Assembly (NCBI GenBank): GCA_965198495.1
Contig: CBDAPL010000001.1
Span: forward strand, 744,001-808,000
Direction: 5' to 3'
Length of the DNA: 64,000 nt
DNA from: RH-AL1 sp965198495
GTDB lineage: Bacteria > Pseudomonadota > Alphaproteobacteria > Rhizobiales > Beijerinckiaceae
Made by a program: the position numbers and the translations under genes. Below, in pieces: positions 36,292 to 45,087 of the stretch (position 1 is the stretch's first letter; each line of letters opens with the position of its first letter). The notes under the pieces are model-generated. The model was given only the letters and a program-made list of their open reading frames with translations, was not told the origin of the DNA and ran no database searches.

Positions 36292-37872
36292 TCAGGCCAG
36301 GCTTTTCGCCAGCAGATAGCCCGAGCCGCCGCCGAGCCCCGGGCCCGGATGCGTCGCGGCACCGATATGGTAGAGACGCGGGACCGGGGTCCGGTGATTG
36401 ATTGTTTCCTTGAAGGGCCGCCAGAGGAAGAACTGGTCGATCCCGCAGTAGCCGCCATAGGGATCGCCGCCGACGAGGTTGATGTTCAAAGCTTCGAGAT
36501 CGGCCGGCGAATAGACGCGACGAGCGATGACGCTCTCCTGGAAGCCTTCGATATGGCGGGCCAGAATGCGTTCCGCGCGGTCGGCGAAAGCTTCCCGGAT
36601 CGCCTCGCTCCAGCGTCCGTCCTCGGGCGGCGCGATCTCGCCGGCGGCATCGCCCCGGATCTGGCGCGGCGCTTCCGGCAATTGCAACCATAGGATCGCC
36701 TTACCGTCGGGTGCGCGGCTCGGGTCGATCGCCGTCGGCTGGCCGACGCAGATCGTCGGATCGGCGGGCAGGACGCCCCGCTCCGCCTCGTTGGCGGCTT
36801 TCGAGACGCCATCGAGGCCCGGCGTCAAATGGAGCAGCGCGACGTCGCCGAGGCCCTCGCCGCGCCAGCGGGGCGGGTGCGCGAGCGCGTAATGGATCTG
36901 CATATTGCCCTTGCCGTAGCGATAGCGGCCGAGCGCTTCGACGAGATCGGCGGGAAGCTTCGCATCGTCGAGGAGCCGGCCGTAGAGCCGCTCGGGCGCC
37001 ATCGTACAGATCACACCTTGGCGGGCGTCGATCGTGCGGCCATCGGCGAGGACGACGCCGGTCGCGTGACCCTTGGCGTTCAGGGTGATCCTGACGACGT
37101 CCGCCGCGGTTTCGATCTCGCCCCCGTTGTCTCGAATGAGGCGCTCGAACGCGTCCAGCAGCTTCTGCGTGCCGCCCTTCACGATGGGAGCACCGACGGC
37201 CTCGAGCGCGAAGCCGATCACCTTGATCATCTCGCCGGAGTAGGCGCTCTCGGGGCCGAGACCCGTGTGGAGCACCCAGGGAGCGAAGAGATCGCGCACC
37301 AAATCCGACGTGTAACGCCCCTCGAGATGGGCGCGCGCCGACGTCAGCGCCTCGCCGAGGAAGGTCGCGAGACCGCGCGGCCCGCGTTTCCACAGCTCCC
37401 GAAGGATGATCCGCAGCATGTCGCGTGACCAGAGATACCCGCCGAGCACGGAAAACACGAGCCCGGCATTGCCGCCGAACAGCGACATCTCGCGATCGAA
37501 GGCGGCCCCGTCGCCTGAGCCCGCGGCGTCGAACGCCGCGCGATTCGCCGCGCGGGACCGCGTCAGGACGAGAGACGTGCCGTCGGGCCGCAAGACCCCC
37601 GTGGGGATGTCGGTGGGGGCGAAGGCGAGACCCCGCCGTTCGAGCTCCGGACCCAAAACCTTGTAGGCGGGCGAGGTCACGAACAGCACGAACGTCGCGG
37701 CCATGACGTCATGGACGAAGCCGGGCGCGGTGATCGCTTCGGAGCGGATGCAGCCGCCGATCCGATCGTTGCGTTCGAGGAGCAGGACCTTGCGTCCTTT
37801 GAGGCTCAGCATAGCCGCGCAGACGAGGCCGTTGATGCCGCTTCCCACAACGATGTAATCGGCCTCGGCCAT
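36292..37872 (-). CDS. phytoene-desaturase-like NAD(P)/FAD-dependent oxidoreductase
   Basis: A 526-residue flavoprotein with an N-terminal dinucleotide-binding motif (YIVVGSGINGLVCAAMLSLKG) and the second FAD signature LLERNDRIGGC. The C-terminus has the CrtI-type closing motif PGPGLGGGSGYLLAKSLA. The family covers phytoene desaturases, amine oxidases and PYROXD2-like enzymes. No carotenoid genes are near, so a catabolic dehydrogenase role is more likely, by context. It is head-to-head with a paralogue across 161 bp that holds a shared motif. ATG 37872 follows GGAG. Confidence 0.88.
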   Translation of the reverse strand: MAEADYIVVGSGINGLVCAAMLSLKGRKVLLLERNDRIGGCIRSEAITAPGFVHDVMAATFVLFVTSPAYKVLGPELERRGLAFAPTDIPTGVLRPDGTSLVLTRSRAANRAAFDAAGSGDGAAFDREMSLFGGNAGLVFSVLGGYLWSRDMLRIILRELWKRGPRGLATFLGEALTSARAHLEGRYTSDLVRDLFAPWVLHTGLGPESAYSGEMIKVIGFALEAVGAPIVKGGTQKLLDAFERLIRDNGGEIETAADVVRITLNAKGHATGVVLADGRTIDARQGVICTMAPERLYGRLLDDAKLPADLVEALGRYRYGKGNMQIHYALAHPPRWRGEGLGDVALLHLTPGLDGVSKAANEAERGVLPADPTICVGQPTAIDPSRAPDGKAILWLQLPEAPRQIRGDAAGEIAPPEDGRWSEAIREAFADRAERILARHIEGFQESVIARRVYSPADLEALNINLVGGDPYGGYCGIDQFFLWRPFKETINHRTPVPRLYHIGAATHPGPGLGGGSGYLLAKSLA

Positions 37873-37920
37873 CTTTCGAACTCCGTTCTGAACCGCGCTT
37901 CGCGGCCTCGCCACCGATAT

Positions 37921-37938
37921 AGTGCAAGCTTGAAGCTT
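37921..37938 (-). promoter_or_regulatory. candidate shared operator, copy 2
   Basis: Minus strand AAGCTTCAAGCTTGCACT lies between the two divergent flavoprotein genes. It shares GCTTYARGCTTGCA with the site before the TPP oxidoreductase and GCTTCAAGCTT with the one before the OYE gene. Bidirectional control is possible. Confidence 0.4.
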
Positions 37939-38033
37939 TTATGCTTTGTAGGGCGCACGAGGTTGAGGCGCTACCCTCGTTTCCAGGCCGCGGCGGAGAC
38001 GCGATCGTGCCTCATGGCGCAACGGAAGACGGC

Positions 38034-39604
38034 ATGATGGTCTATGACGCGGTGATCGTTGGGGCGGGCCACAATGGGCTCGCGGCGGCCGTCCACCTGG
38101 CGACGAAGGGTTGGAAGGTCGGCGTCTTCGAAGCCGCGCAGCGGCCTGGCGGCGCGATCCGGACGGAGGAGTGCACGCTCCCCGACTTCCGTCACGATCT
38201 CTACGCCATGAACCTGAGCCTCTTCGCCGGCTCGCCGTTCCTCGCAGCCCACAAGGAGGGTCTGCAACGGCACGGCTTGGCCTTCGTGCCGGCGCCCGAC
38301 TGTTTCGCGAGCGCGTTCCCCGACGCCAGTTGGCTCGGTGTCAGTAGTGACCCCGACCTGACGCTCTCCCGGATCGCCGGCTTGTCGCCAAGCGACGCGG
38401 ACGCATGGCGGGCCATGATGTCGGCCTTCCCGGCTGAGGCGCCGCATATCTTCGCGCTCCTCGGAGCTCCCATGCCGTCATGGGCGGCGGCGCGCGCTCT
38501 TTGGAAAGCCTACAGAGGCAACGGCCTTACCGGCATCGGCAAGCTCGCCAGGCTCGTGGTGTCCTCGCCGCGCGACTTCCTGGATCGGCACTTCGATTCT
38601 GCAAAGCTCAAAGCGATGATGTGTGTCTGGGGCATGCACCTCGACTTTCCGCCGGATGCGGCGGGAGGCGCCCTGTTCCCGTATCTCGAATCGATGGCGT
38701 GCCAATGCTTCGGCATGGTGATCGGCCGCGGCGGCGCCGACACCATCACCGCGGCGCTGACCGGCTACCTCGAGGAAAAGGGCGGTGAGCTCCACCTCGG
38801 CGCCCCGTGGCGGAGGTGACCCAAGCGGCCGGCAAGGCGAACGGAATCCGTCTCGCCGACGGACGATCGATCGCGGCCAAACGCGCCGTCATCGCCAACG
38901 TCCATCCCCAACGTCTCGTCGATCAGCTGCTGAAGGGTGGCGACCTCACGAAATACCGGACTGGATTGAACGGCTTCAAGCCGGGGCCCGGCACCATGAT
39001 GATCCACTATGCGCTCGCCGACCTGCCAAACTGGACCGCCGGAGAGGCGCTCCGACGCTTCGCTTACGTGCATCTCGCGCCCGATTACGCCACCATGACC
39101 CGGACCTACGATCAGGCGAGGGCCGGCCTTCTCCCCGACACGCCGATTCTCGTTGTAGGTCAACCCACGGCGATCGACCCCGGCCGCGCGCCCGACGGCA
39201 AGCACATATTGTGGGTCCAGGTCCGCGTCCTGCCGAGACTCATCGGCGGCGATGCCGCCAACATGATCGATGGCACCGCATGGGACACGGTGAAGGAGCT
39301 CTACGCCGACCGTGTGAGCGCCCTCATCGAGCGCTATGCGCCCGGCTTCCACGAACTCGTGTTGGGCCGCGCGGTCGTGAGCCCGGAAGACCTCGAGCGG
39401 GAGAACCCCAATCTCGTCGGCGGCGACAGCCTGTCGGGGAGCCACCACCTCGACCAGAATTTCGTTTTCCGGCCGCTGTTTGGCTGGTCGCGCTACAAGA
39501 CGCCAATCGACAAGCTTTATATCGTCGGCGCCTCGACCTGGCCCGGCGCCGGTGTGGGTGCCGGATCCGGCTTTATCCTGGGCAAGATGCTGGCGGGGGC
39601 GTGA
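38034..39604 (+). pseudogene. phytoene-desaturase-like oxidoreductase, frameshifted
   Basis: Two frames together encode one CrtI-like flavoprotein of about 522 residues. The first (38034-38819) has the FAD motif AVIVGAGHNGLAAAVHLATKG and runs to ELHLGA, then shifts and stops. The second, usable from GTG 38807, continues VAEVTQAAGKANGIRLADG through PGAGVGAGSGFILGKMLAG at 39604. The break is in a run of four C at 38803-38806, where one base appears missing. It is a paralogue of the upstream divergent gene and may be a real pseudogene or a sequencing artefact. ATG 38034 follows GGAAG. Confidence 0.85.
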
Positions 39605-39631
39605 GGGCCGCCTGCGGCCATCATCATCGCA

Positions 39632-41074
39632 TCACGCCGACCACTCCGGCGCCACGAGCCGGCGCTTGCCGTCGGAGGTTCGCGGCACGTCAGGTCCGAG
39701 ATCCTGTTTGTCCCAGAGTTGGCACGTGACCGTCTTGTGCTTCTGGTCCAGCCCTTCGCAATAGTTGGTGAAACGGCAGGAGCGGACTGCCGCGCCCTGT
39801 CCCGTCGCGAATTTGAGAAACCAGTCGGGGTCGGCGAGGCTCTGACGCGCCGCGCCGACGATGTCGCAGATCCCGCCTTCGAGCATGCGCTCGGCCATTT
39901 CGAAATTATGCACGCCGCCGCTGCAGACGACCGGTATTGCCGCGCCGTCGCCGTGGATCGCATCGCGGATCGCCCGCGTCGCGTCGCGATTGCGTCCGAA
40001 CGGGCCGCGATCATCCGAGATCGAATGCGGCATGCATTCGTAGCCGCTGCGTCCCGTGTAGGGATAGGCCGACTCCCCGATCAAGGGCTGCTTGGCGTCG
40101 TCGAACTTGCCGCCACGCGACGTGGAGATGAAATCCATGCGGGCGCCGGCGAAACGCCGCGCGAAGTAGATGGCGTCGTCGACACCGCTTCCATCCGCGA
40201 TACATTCATCAGCGAGGTAGCGGCAGCCGATCGCGTGGCCAGCCCCGACCCGGTCGCGGACGGCGGTGAACACCTCGAGCGGCAAGCGCACCCGATTCTC
40301 CTTCGCGCCGCCATAGCCGTCCTCGCGGGTGTTCTTCGCCGACAGGAAAGAGGCCATCGTGTAGGCGTGGGCGTAATGGAGTTCGACGCCATCGAAGCCG
40401 ACCGCGACGGCACGCGCTGCGGCATCGGCGAAGAGGCCGGGCAGGATCGTGGGCAGGTTGGCGATATGCGCCAGATGCATATCGGTGACGTGTTCGCGCG
40501 CACCGAAACGCAAAGCCTCGATCTCGCGGTCCGACAAGATGCTCGCGATCTCATCATCCCTCATCGCGACCAACGCCTCGCGGATGACGGAATCATCCAG
40601 ACCCGGCAGGGCCGCCCGATGCCGATCCGTCAGGACGAGGAACTGCCGCAGGAACTTGCCGGGATCGGGGCGGCGGCGGATCGATAGGAAGTCGATGACC
40701 TGGATCAAAAGCCGCGTTTGGCCGCCGCTCGCCTGGCGGACGGCCTCGACGAGGCGGCGCAGACCGGGCATGAAGCGGTCGTGCCCGATGCGCAGCAACG
40801 GCCCGCTCGGCACGTCGCGGACACCGGTCGCCTCGACGACGATCGCGCCCGGCCGCCCGCGCGCGAACCGCGCATACCAGTCGCAGACCGCATCGGTCAC
40901 GAACCCATCCTCTGTGGCGCGCCAAGGCACCATCGCAGGGATCCAGGTCCGCTGTTCGAGGGCGAGAGGTCCGACACGCACCGGCGAGAACAGCCGCGAG
41001 GCGGCGGCTTCCTCCCGCGTCGGCACGCGCCCGACGCCGGCTTCGAAACGGATGCGCTCCGGCGGTTTCCACAT
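39632..41074 (-). CDS. NADH:flavin oxidoreductase (old yellow enzyme family)
   Basis: The 480-residue protein has the FMN-binding TIM barrel of the OYE/2,4-dienoyl-CoA reductase superfamily: LFSPVRVGPLALEQRTWIPAM, GFDGVELHYAHAYTMASFLS, NTREDGYGG, and PVVCSGGVHNFEMAERML before the phosphate loop. It lacks the downstream pyridine-nucleotide domain of full dienoyl-CoA reductases. Such enzymes reduce activated C=C bonds. The C-terminal Cys-containing tail (NYCEGLDQKHKTVTCQLWDK) is unusual and might bind metal. ATG 41074 follows GAGGAA. It converges with the broken flavoprotein gene. Confidence 0.87.
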   Translation of the reverse strand: MWKPPERIRFEAGVGRVPTREEAAASRLFSPVRVGPLALEQRTWIPAMVPWRATEDGFVTDAVCDWYARFARGRPGAIVVEATGVRDVPSGPLLRIGHDRFMPGLRRLVEAVRQASGGQTRLLIQVIDFLSIRRRPDPGKFLRQFLVLTDRHRAALPGLDDSVIREALVAMRDDEIASILSDREIEALRFGAREHVTDMHLAHIANLPTILPGLFADAAARAVAVGFDGVELHYAHAYTMASFLSAKNTREDGYGGAKENRVRLPLEVFTAVRDRVGAGHAIGCRYLADECIADGSGVDDAIYFARRFAGARMDFISTSRGGKFDDAKQPLIGESAYPYTGRSGYECMPHSISDDRGPFGRNRDATRAIRDAIHGDGAAIPVVCSGGVHNFEMAERMLEGGICDIVGAARQSLADPDWFLKFATGQGAAVRSCRFTNYCEGLDQKHKTVTCQLWDKQDLGPDVPRTSDGKRRLVAPEWSA

Positions 41075-41122
41075 GTCGCGATTCCTCGCCAGTCGCCTTA
41101 CCCTCGATCTTGCGAGGGACAC

Positions 41123-41140
41123 AGCTTAAGCTTGAAGCAT
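41123..41140 (-). promoter_or_regulatory. candidate shared operator, copy 3
   Basis: Minus strand ATGCTTCAAGCTTAAGCT lies 49 bp upstream of the OYE gene start. It is one of three related intergenic motifs in the 34-41 kb block and resembles a fourth at 55567-55577. Confidence 0.4.
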
Positions 41141-41179
41141 GAACTATTGAGGCGATCCTTGGCGAATGCGCCTCGGGCG

Positions 41180-41740
41180 TCAAGCCCGGTCCGAGGGTCC
41201 CTGCGATGGATCGAACAATCGCTTGTCTGTTTCCACGACGTAGCGCATCCCGCCGGGATAGGAGACGAGCTCCATTTGCATGCCCCATGGCGTCTTGAAA
41301 TAGCAGATCGTTTCACCGGCGTTCGGGCCTTCGGTCATCGGTGTGGGTTTCCCGAGGACACGAACCCCCGGCACGCCGACCAGATAGGCGACGGCTTGCT
41401 CCATGTCGGCGACATAGATCGCGAGGTGATGGCCACCAACGTCGCTGTTGCGTGGCGGCGCTTTCACCTGATCCTTGGCGCTGTACTCGAACAGCTCGAC
41501 ATTTTGTGTCGGCCCGGCTCGCATCATCGCCAGCTTGAGAGAGGCGCGAGGCTCGACATCGAGGTGCACGGTCATCCAGTCGCCAGTCGGATCGCTGATT
41601 GGGCCGACCGAAAACACCTCGTCCCAGCCGAGGACGGAGGAGAAGAAAGCGATGGCCTGCGCAAGATCAGGCACCGTAACGGCGACGTGGTCGATCCCCA
41701 GCGCCGTGGGAACACCGCGCTTCGACTGAAATCCAACCAT
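41180..41740 (-). CDS. VOC family (glyoxalase-like) protein
   Basis: A 186-residue protein with the vicinal-oxygen-chelate fold: GIDHVAVTVPDLAQAIAFFSSVLGWDEVF at the start, then NSDVGGHHLAIYVADMEQAVAYL and WGMQMELVSYP near the end. His and Glu residues in these blocks match typical metal ligands. VOC proteins act as dioxygenases, isomerases or lyases; the substrate is unknown. AAGGA precedes ATG 41740. It is divergent from the alpha/beta hydrolase, with a GC-rich inverted repeat between them. Confidence 0.85.
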   Translation of the reverse strand: MVGFQSKRGVPTALGIDHVAVTVPDLAQAIAFFSSVLGWDEVFSVGPISDPTGDWMTVHLDVEPRASLKLAMMRAGPTQNVELFEYSAKDQVKAPPRNSDVGGHHLAIYVADMEQAVAYLVGVPGVRVLGKPTPMTEGPNAGETICYFKTPWGMQMELVSYPGGMRYVVETDKRLFDPSQGPSDRA

Positions 41741-41773
41741 ATTTGCTTCCTTTTGCAAGTGCACGTCTGATAG

Positions 41774-41794
41774 GCGCGCTTCATATATGCGCGC
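41774..41794. promoter_or_regulatory. inverted repeat between divergent genes
   Basis: GCGCGC at 41774-41779 and 41789-41794 flank TTCATATAT. It sits between the divergent VOC and hydrolase genes and may be an operator controlling both. Evidence is limited to symmetry and position. Confidence 0.3.
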
Positions 41795-41930
41795 TCGATT
41801 ACAGATAGGCGCCGCGTCCTCGAGCGCGTCGCACGGCTTGCGTTACCATAACTTTGGTATCAAGCATCTTTCGTGGTTGCGCGTCGCGCAAACAGGCCCG
41901 TTGGGCTATGTCGTCGATCAAGAGGTTGCC

Positions 41931-42746
41931 ATGAGGGAAAGCACGCCTGGAGAAACTGCCGGCCGTAAGAAAACGTGGGAGACACACGGCGTACGCGTGG
42001 AAAGTGTAGCGCCCGTGGGCGCCAGCAAGCTCGATCCCATCATCTTCGTCCACGGCGGGTGCCACGGCAGCTGGTGCTTCGATAACTTCCAGAGCGTGTT
42101 CGCGGCTGGCGGCTGGCAAGGTCACGCTCTCAATTGGTTCAACCATAATGGCTCAGCTTCACTGCCTGCGGACAAATTTCTGGCGCGCGGCATTCCCGAG
42201 GTCGCCGAGGAGATTGGTCACGTCGCTGCGACGTTGTCCAAACCGCCAATCCTGATCGCGCACAGCATGGGAGGAATGGCCGCGCAGAAGTACGCCGAAC
42301 GCCATCCCACACGCGCCCTCGTGCTCCTGGCGCCTGTCGTCTCCAGTGAGGCGAACGTCGCGCCGATCAACGTTCCGCTCGTCATGGACCAGCCGTTCCA
42401 CCTGCCGCCGGAGATCGCGTCGTCCCTCTTCTTCGACGGGCTAGAAGCCGAAGAGGCGATGCGCTGTTATCGCCTGCTTTGTCCAGAATCCCCCACCTGT
42501 GTACAACAGGCGACACGCTTCACGATCAGTGTGGACTACGCCAAGATCGGCTGCCCGATTCTCGCGTTCGGTGCCGAAAACGACCCGCTCGTCCCCGGGG
42601 CGTACGTTCGATCCCTCGCGGAACTCGCCAAAGCCGACTTCCGCATGCTACCCGGCCGCGGCCATAACCTGCTGATGGAGCCACACTGGCGCGACACCGC
42701 TTCCGAGATAGCACACTGGCTGGATGAGCTCCCGCCTTCGGCATAG
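41931..42746 (+). CDS. alpha/beta hydrolase
   Basis: A 271-residue alpha/beta hydrolase. It has the oxyanion-hole region IIFVHGGCHGSWCF (residues 37-50), nucleophile Ser112 in AHSMGG, an acid region around FGAENDPLVPGAYV and catalytic His in GRGHNLLMEPHW. This set is complete. Possible substrates include esters, lactones or C-C bonds of ring-cleavage products; the context (flavoenzymes and VOC protein) makes a catabolic role plausible. ATG 41931 follows AGAGG at a longer spacing. Confidence 0.88.
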   Translation: MRESTPGETAGRKKTWETHGVRVESVAPVGASKLDPIIFVHGGCHGSWCFDNFQSVFAAGGWQGHALNWFNHNGSASLPADKFLARGIPEVAEEIGHVAATLSKPPILIAHSMGGMAAQKYAERHPTRALVLLAPVVSSEANVAPINVPLVMDQPFHLPPEIASSLFFDGLEAEEAMRCYRLLCPESPTCVQQATRFTISVDYAKIGCPILAFGAENDPLVPGAYVRSLAELAKADFRMLPGRGHNLLMEPHWRDTASEIAHWLDELPPSA

Positions 42747-43066
42747 TTGCGCAGTTTATGGCGCTGCCCCTCGGCCCGACCGAGGGCGCGACCAGATGCG
42801 CGGATGCGGCTCGCCGACCGCCGCTGTGCGGGCGGCCGAGATGGGGGGCATCGGCCGCATGTCAGACCAGCGTGCGGGAGGGCCCGACGGCGTCTGCGCG
42901 CCCGGAGTCGCGCCGTAGCGTTCTCTGTCGTTCTCGCCGCAGCCGTCGGCGCGTGCGCCTGCATTCCACACCGACGCCGGAGGTGACCTGCGTCGGGGCG
43001 GCCAGCCACTTCGCGACATTTCAATGGCCGGATAACGAAGACGCGACGCGAAGGTCCGCCCTCATG
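42747..43066. other. intergenic region, nothing recognised
   Basis: About 320 bp between the convergent ends of the hydrolase and MarR genes. Overlapping Arg-rich frames occur on both strands, but none shows a domain or ribosome site. No terminator hairpin with a T-run was found. Confidence 0.5.
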
Positions 43067-43555
43067 TCAGGCCAGCTTGTGGATCAGGATCAAAAACGTC
43101 TTCTGCTCGCGCGGCGTCAAGCCGGCGAGCGTAACGGCCGAAACCTGGAACGCGGCGGCGAGATGACGTTGATAGAAGTCGTGCCCATCTTCGGTAAGCT
43201 CGATCGTGACGCGGCGCCGATCGGCATGGTCGGCGACAGTCCTGATGAATCCGCGGCGGCCTAATCGGTCCACGACGCCCTTGATCGTTGCCACGTCCAT
43301 GGCAATCAGGCGTCCAAGGCGGTTCTGCGAGCAGGGACCGACCTCGTGCAGCTTCGCGAGCGCGGCCCATTGCGGCGGCGTCATGTCACCGAAACGATCG
43401 GCGAAGATCGCGGCGTGCCGCTGGTTGGCCTGGCGCAGAAGAAAGCCGACCTGCTCCTCGAGGCTGTAGGAGCCGTCCGTCGGGAGCGGGACTGGCGCCA
43501 TGGTGTCCCGCTCATCGATGCCCTGCGCCGCGCGGCGTTTTGGAGAGGTCACCAT
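43067..43555 (-). CDS. MarR family transcriptional regulator (enamidase-divergent)
   Basis: The 162-residue protein has a winged helix of the MarR type: DMTPPQWAALAKLHEVGPCSQNRLGRLIAMDVATIKGVVDRLGRRGFI, then ADHADRRRVTIELTEDG for the wing. MarR dimers bind 16-20 bp palindromes and usually release DNA on binding aromatic ligands. It is divergent from the enamidase gene across 172 bp, where a 16-bp near-palindrome (43651-43666) lies. ATG 43555 is preferred; 43501 is an alternative. Confidence 0.92.
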   Translation of the reverse strand: MVTSPKRRAAQGIDERDTMAPVPLPTDGSYSLEEQVGFLLRQANQRHAAIFADRFGDMTPPQWAALAKLHEVGPCSQNRLGRLIAMDVATIKGVVDRLGRRGFIRTVADHADRRRVTIELTEDGHDFYQRHLAAAFQVSAVTLAGLTPREQKTFLILIHKLA

Positions 43556-43650
43556 CTTTGCTTCATTCGTTGCTGCTGGCCGGGACGGAGGCGTCGATCC
43601 GGTCTGAACGTCTAGCGTTGTTCGGGCATCTGGCGAAGCCTTCGTTGCGA

Positions 43651-43666
43651 CATTCGTACACAAACG
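43651..43666. promoter_or_regulatory. candidate MarR operator A
   Basis: CATTCGTACACAAACG is a near-palindrome of form CRTTYGTRYACRAAYG midway between the divergent MarR and enamidase genes. A close variant, CATGTGTATACGAATG, lies upstream of the reductase gene at 45056-45071. The pair suggests one regulator controlling both units. Confidence 0.5.
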
Positions 43667-43727
43667 ATTTGCAAGCGGAATTCGGCCGTGCATGATCGGC
43701 TCGTCCACGGCGAGAAGGATGACCAGC

Positions 43728-44927
43728 ATGGCTCAAGACGAGACGTTCCGCGCGGGTCCCTCGAAGCTCGTCATCCGCAATATCGGCCTTCTGCTCAGCG
43801 GCGACCTGAAGCAGCCGATCCTCGATGCGGACACGGTCGTCGCCATCGATGGCCGCATCGCCGCGATCGGGCATGCCAGGGATCTCGATCTCGCCGGGGC
43901 GACAACCGTCGTCGACGCGGCAGGCGTGACACTCTCTCCCGGGCTCATCGATAGCCACGTCCATCCTGTGGCGGGCGACTGGACACCTCGGCAGAGCCAG
44001 AGCAACTGGATCGACTCGAGCCTGCATGGCGGCGTCACCACCATGATCTCGGCCGGAGAGGTCCATACGCCGGGGCGCCCGCGGGATGTCATCGGCGTCA
44101 AGGCGATGGCCATTTTCGCGGAACGCGCCTTCCGCTCGTTTCGCCCGAGCGGGGTCAAGGTGATGGCCGGGGCGCCCGTGATCGAGCCGGGCATGGTTGA
44201 GGCGGACTTCGCGGAACTCGCGGCCGCCGGGGTCAAGTACCTCGGCGAAGTCGGGCTCGGCGGCGTCAAGGACGGCCCGACAGCCCGGACGATGGTGGCT
44301 TGGGCGCGCAAATACGGCATTAACAGCACGATTCACACCGGCGGCCCGTCGATTCCTGGCTCGGGGCTGATCGATGCCGAGATCGTCCTCGAGGCCGATA
44401 CCGACGTGATCGGGCACGTCAACGGCGGCCATACCGCGCTGCCCGATGGCGACATTCGCTGCCTCTGCGAGCGCTGCGGTCGCGGGCTCGAACTGGTCCA
44501 CAACGGCAACGAGCGCGCGGCCTTGTTCACGCTGCGAACGGCCAAGGAGATGGGGCAGCTCGATCGCGTGCTTCTCGGCACCGACGGACCGGCCGGGTCT
44601 GGCGTCCAGCCGCTCGGTATCCTGCGCATGATCAGTCTGCTTTCGTCTCTGGGCGACGTGCCGGCGGAGATCGCCGTCTGCTTCGCGACCGGCAACACGG
44701 CGCGCCTGCGGGCCTTGGACAGCGGCCTCATCGAGGTCGGTCGCAGCGCCGATTTCGTCCTGCTCGACAGGGCCCAGCACTCAGCGGGACGCGATCTCCT
44801 GCACAGCATCGCCCTGGGCGATCTGCCCGGCGTCGGCATGACGATCATCGATGGCGTCGTGCGCACGGGACGCAGTCGCAATACGCCGCCGGCCGATCGT
44901 ACGCCGCACGTCGTCGCCCCGGCTTAG
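43728..44927 (+). CDS. ena: enamidase (6-oxotetrahydronicotinate amidohydrolase) homologue
   Basis: The 399-residue amidohydrolase closely matches what I recall of Eubacterium barkeri enamidase, which hydrolyses 1,4,5,6-tetrahydro-6-oxonicotinate to 2-formylglutarate. Shared blocks include IRNIGLLLSGDLKQPIL, the metal motif DSHVHPVAGDWTPRQ (His77, His79), LHGGVTTMISAG, VKYLGEVGLGGVK, HTGGPSIPGS, HVNGG, GTDGPAGSG and the tail SRNTPPADR. A binuclear metal site is expected; the enzyme is cytoplasmic. AAGGA precedes ATG 43728. It is followed after 160 bp by the 6-hydroxynicotinate reductase homologue, the preceding step in the same pathway. Confidence 0.85.
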   Translation: MAQDETFRAGPSKLVIRNIGLLLSGDLKQPILDADTVVAIDGRIAAIGHARDLDLAGATTVVDAAGVTLSPGLIDSHVHPVAGDWTPRQSQSNWIDSSLHGGVTTMISAGEVHTPGRPRDVIGVKAMAIFAERAFRSFRPSGVKVMAGAPVIEPGMVEADFAELAAAGVKYLGEVGLGGVKDGPTARTMVAWARKYGINSTIHTGGPSIPGSGLIDAEIVLEADTDVIGHVNGGHTALPDGDIRCLCERCGRGLELVHNGNERAALFTLRTAKEMGQLDRVLLGTDGPAGSGVQPLGILRMISLLSSLGDVPAEIAVCFATGNTARLRALDSGLIEVGRSADFVLLDRAQHSAGRDLLHSIALGDLPGVGMTIIDGVVRTGRSRNTPPADRTPHVVAPA

Positions 44928-45027
44928 GGCTCGCCGAGCGCCGCGATCGACGCCGGTTCGGCAGACGTCTGCCCAGTTAATGCCCAGGCATGGCTCGCTT
45001 ATCGGCAGTGCGCGGTGGCGATGGCAG

Positions 45028-45071
45028 TTGACAACAGGCTTCGAGCTGCGAAGATCATGTGTATACGAATG
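45028..45071 (+). promoter_or_regulatory. promoter region with candidate MarR operator B
   Basis: TTGACA at 45028-45033 is a consensus -35 element. The near-palindrome CATGTGTATACGAATG at 45056-45071 covers the expected -10 and start region, where a repressor would block transcription. It resembles operator A upstream of the enamidase gene. A GGAGG ribosome site follows at 45076-45080. Confidence 0.5.
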
Positions 45072-45087
45072 ACTTGGAGGCGCGCTC

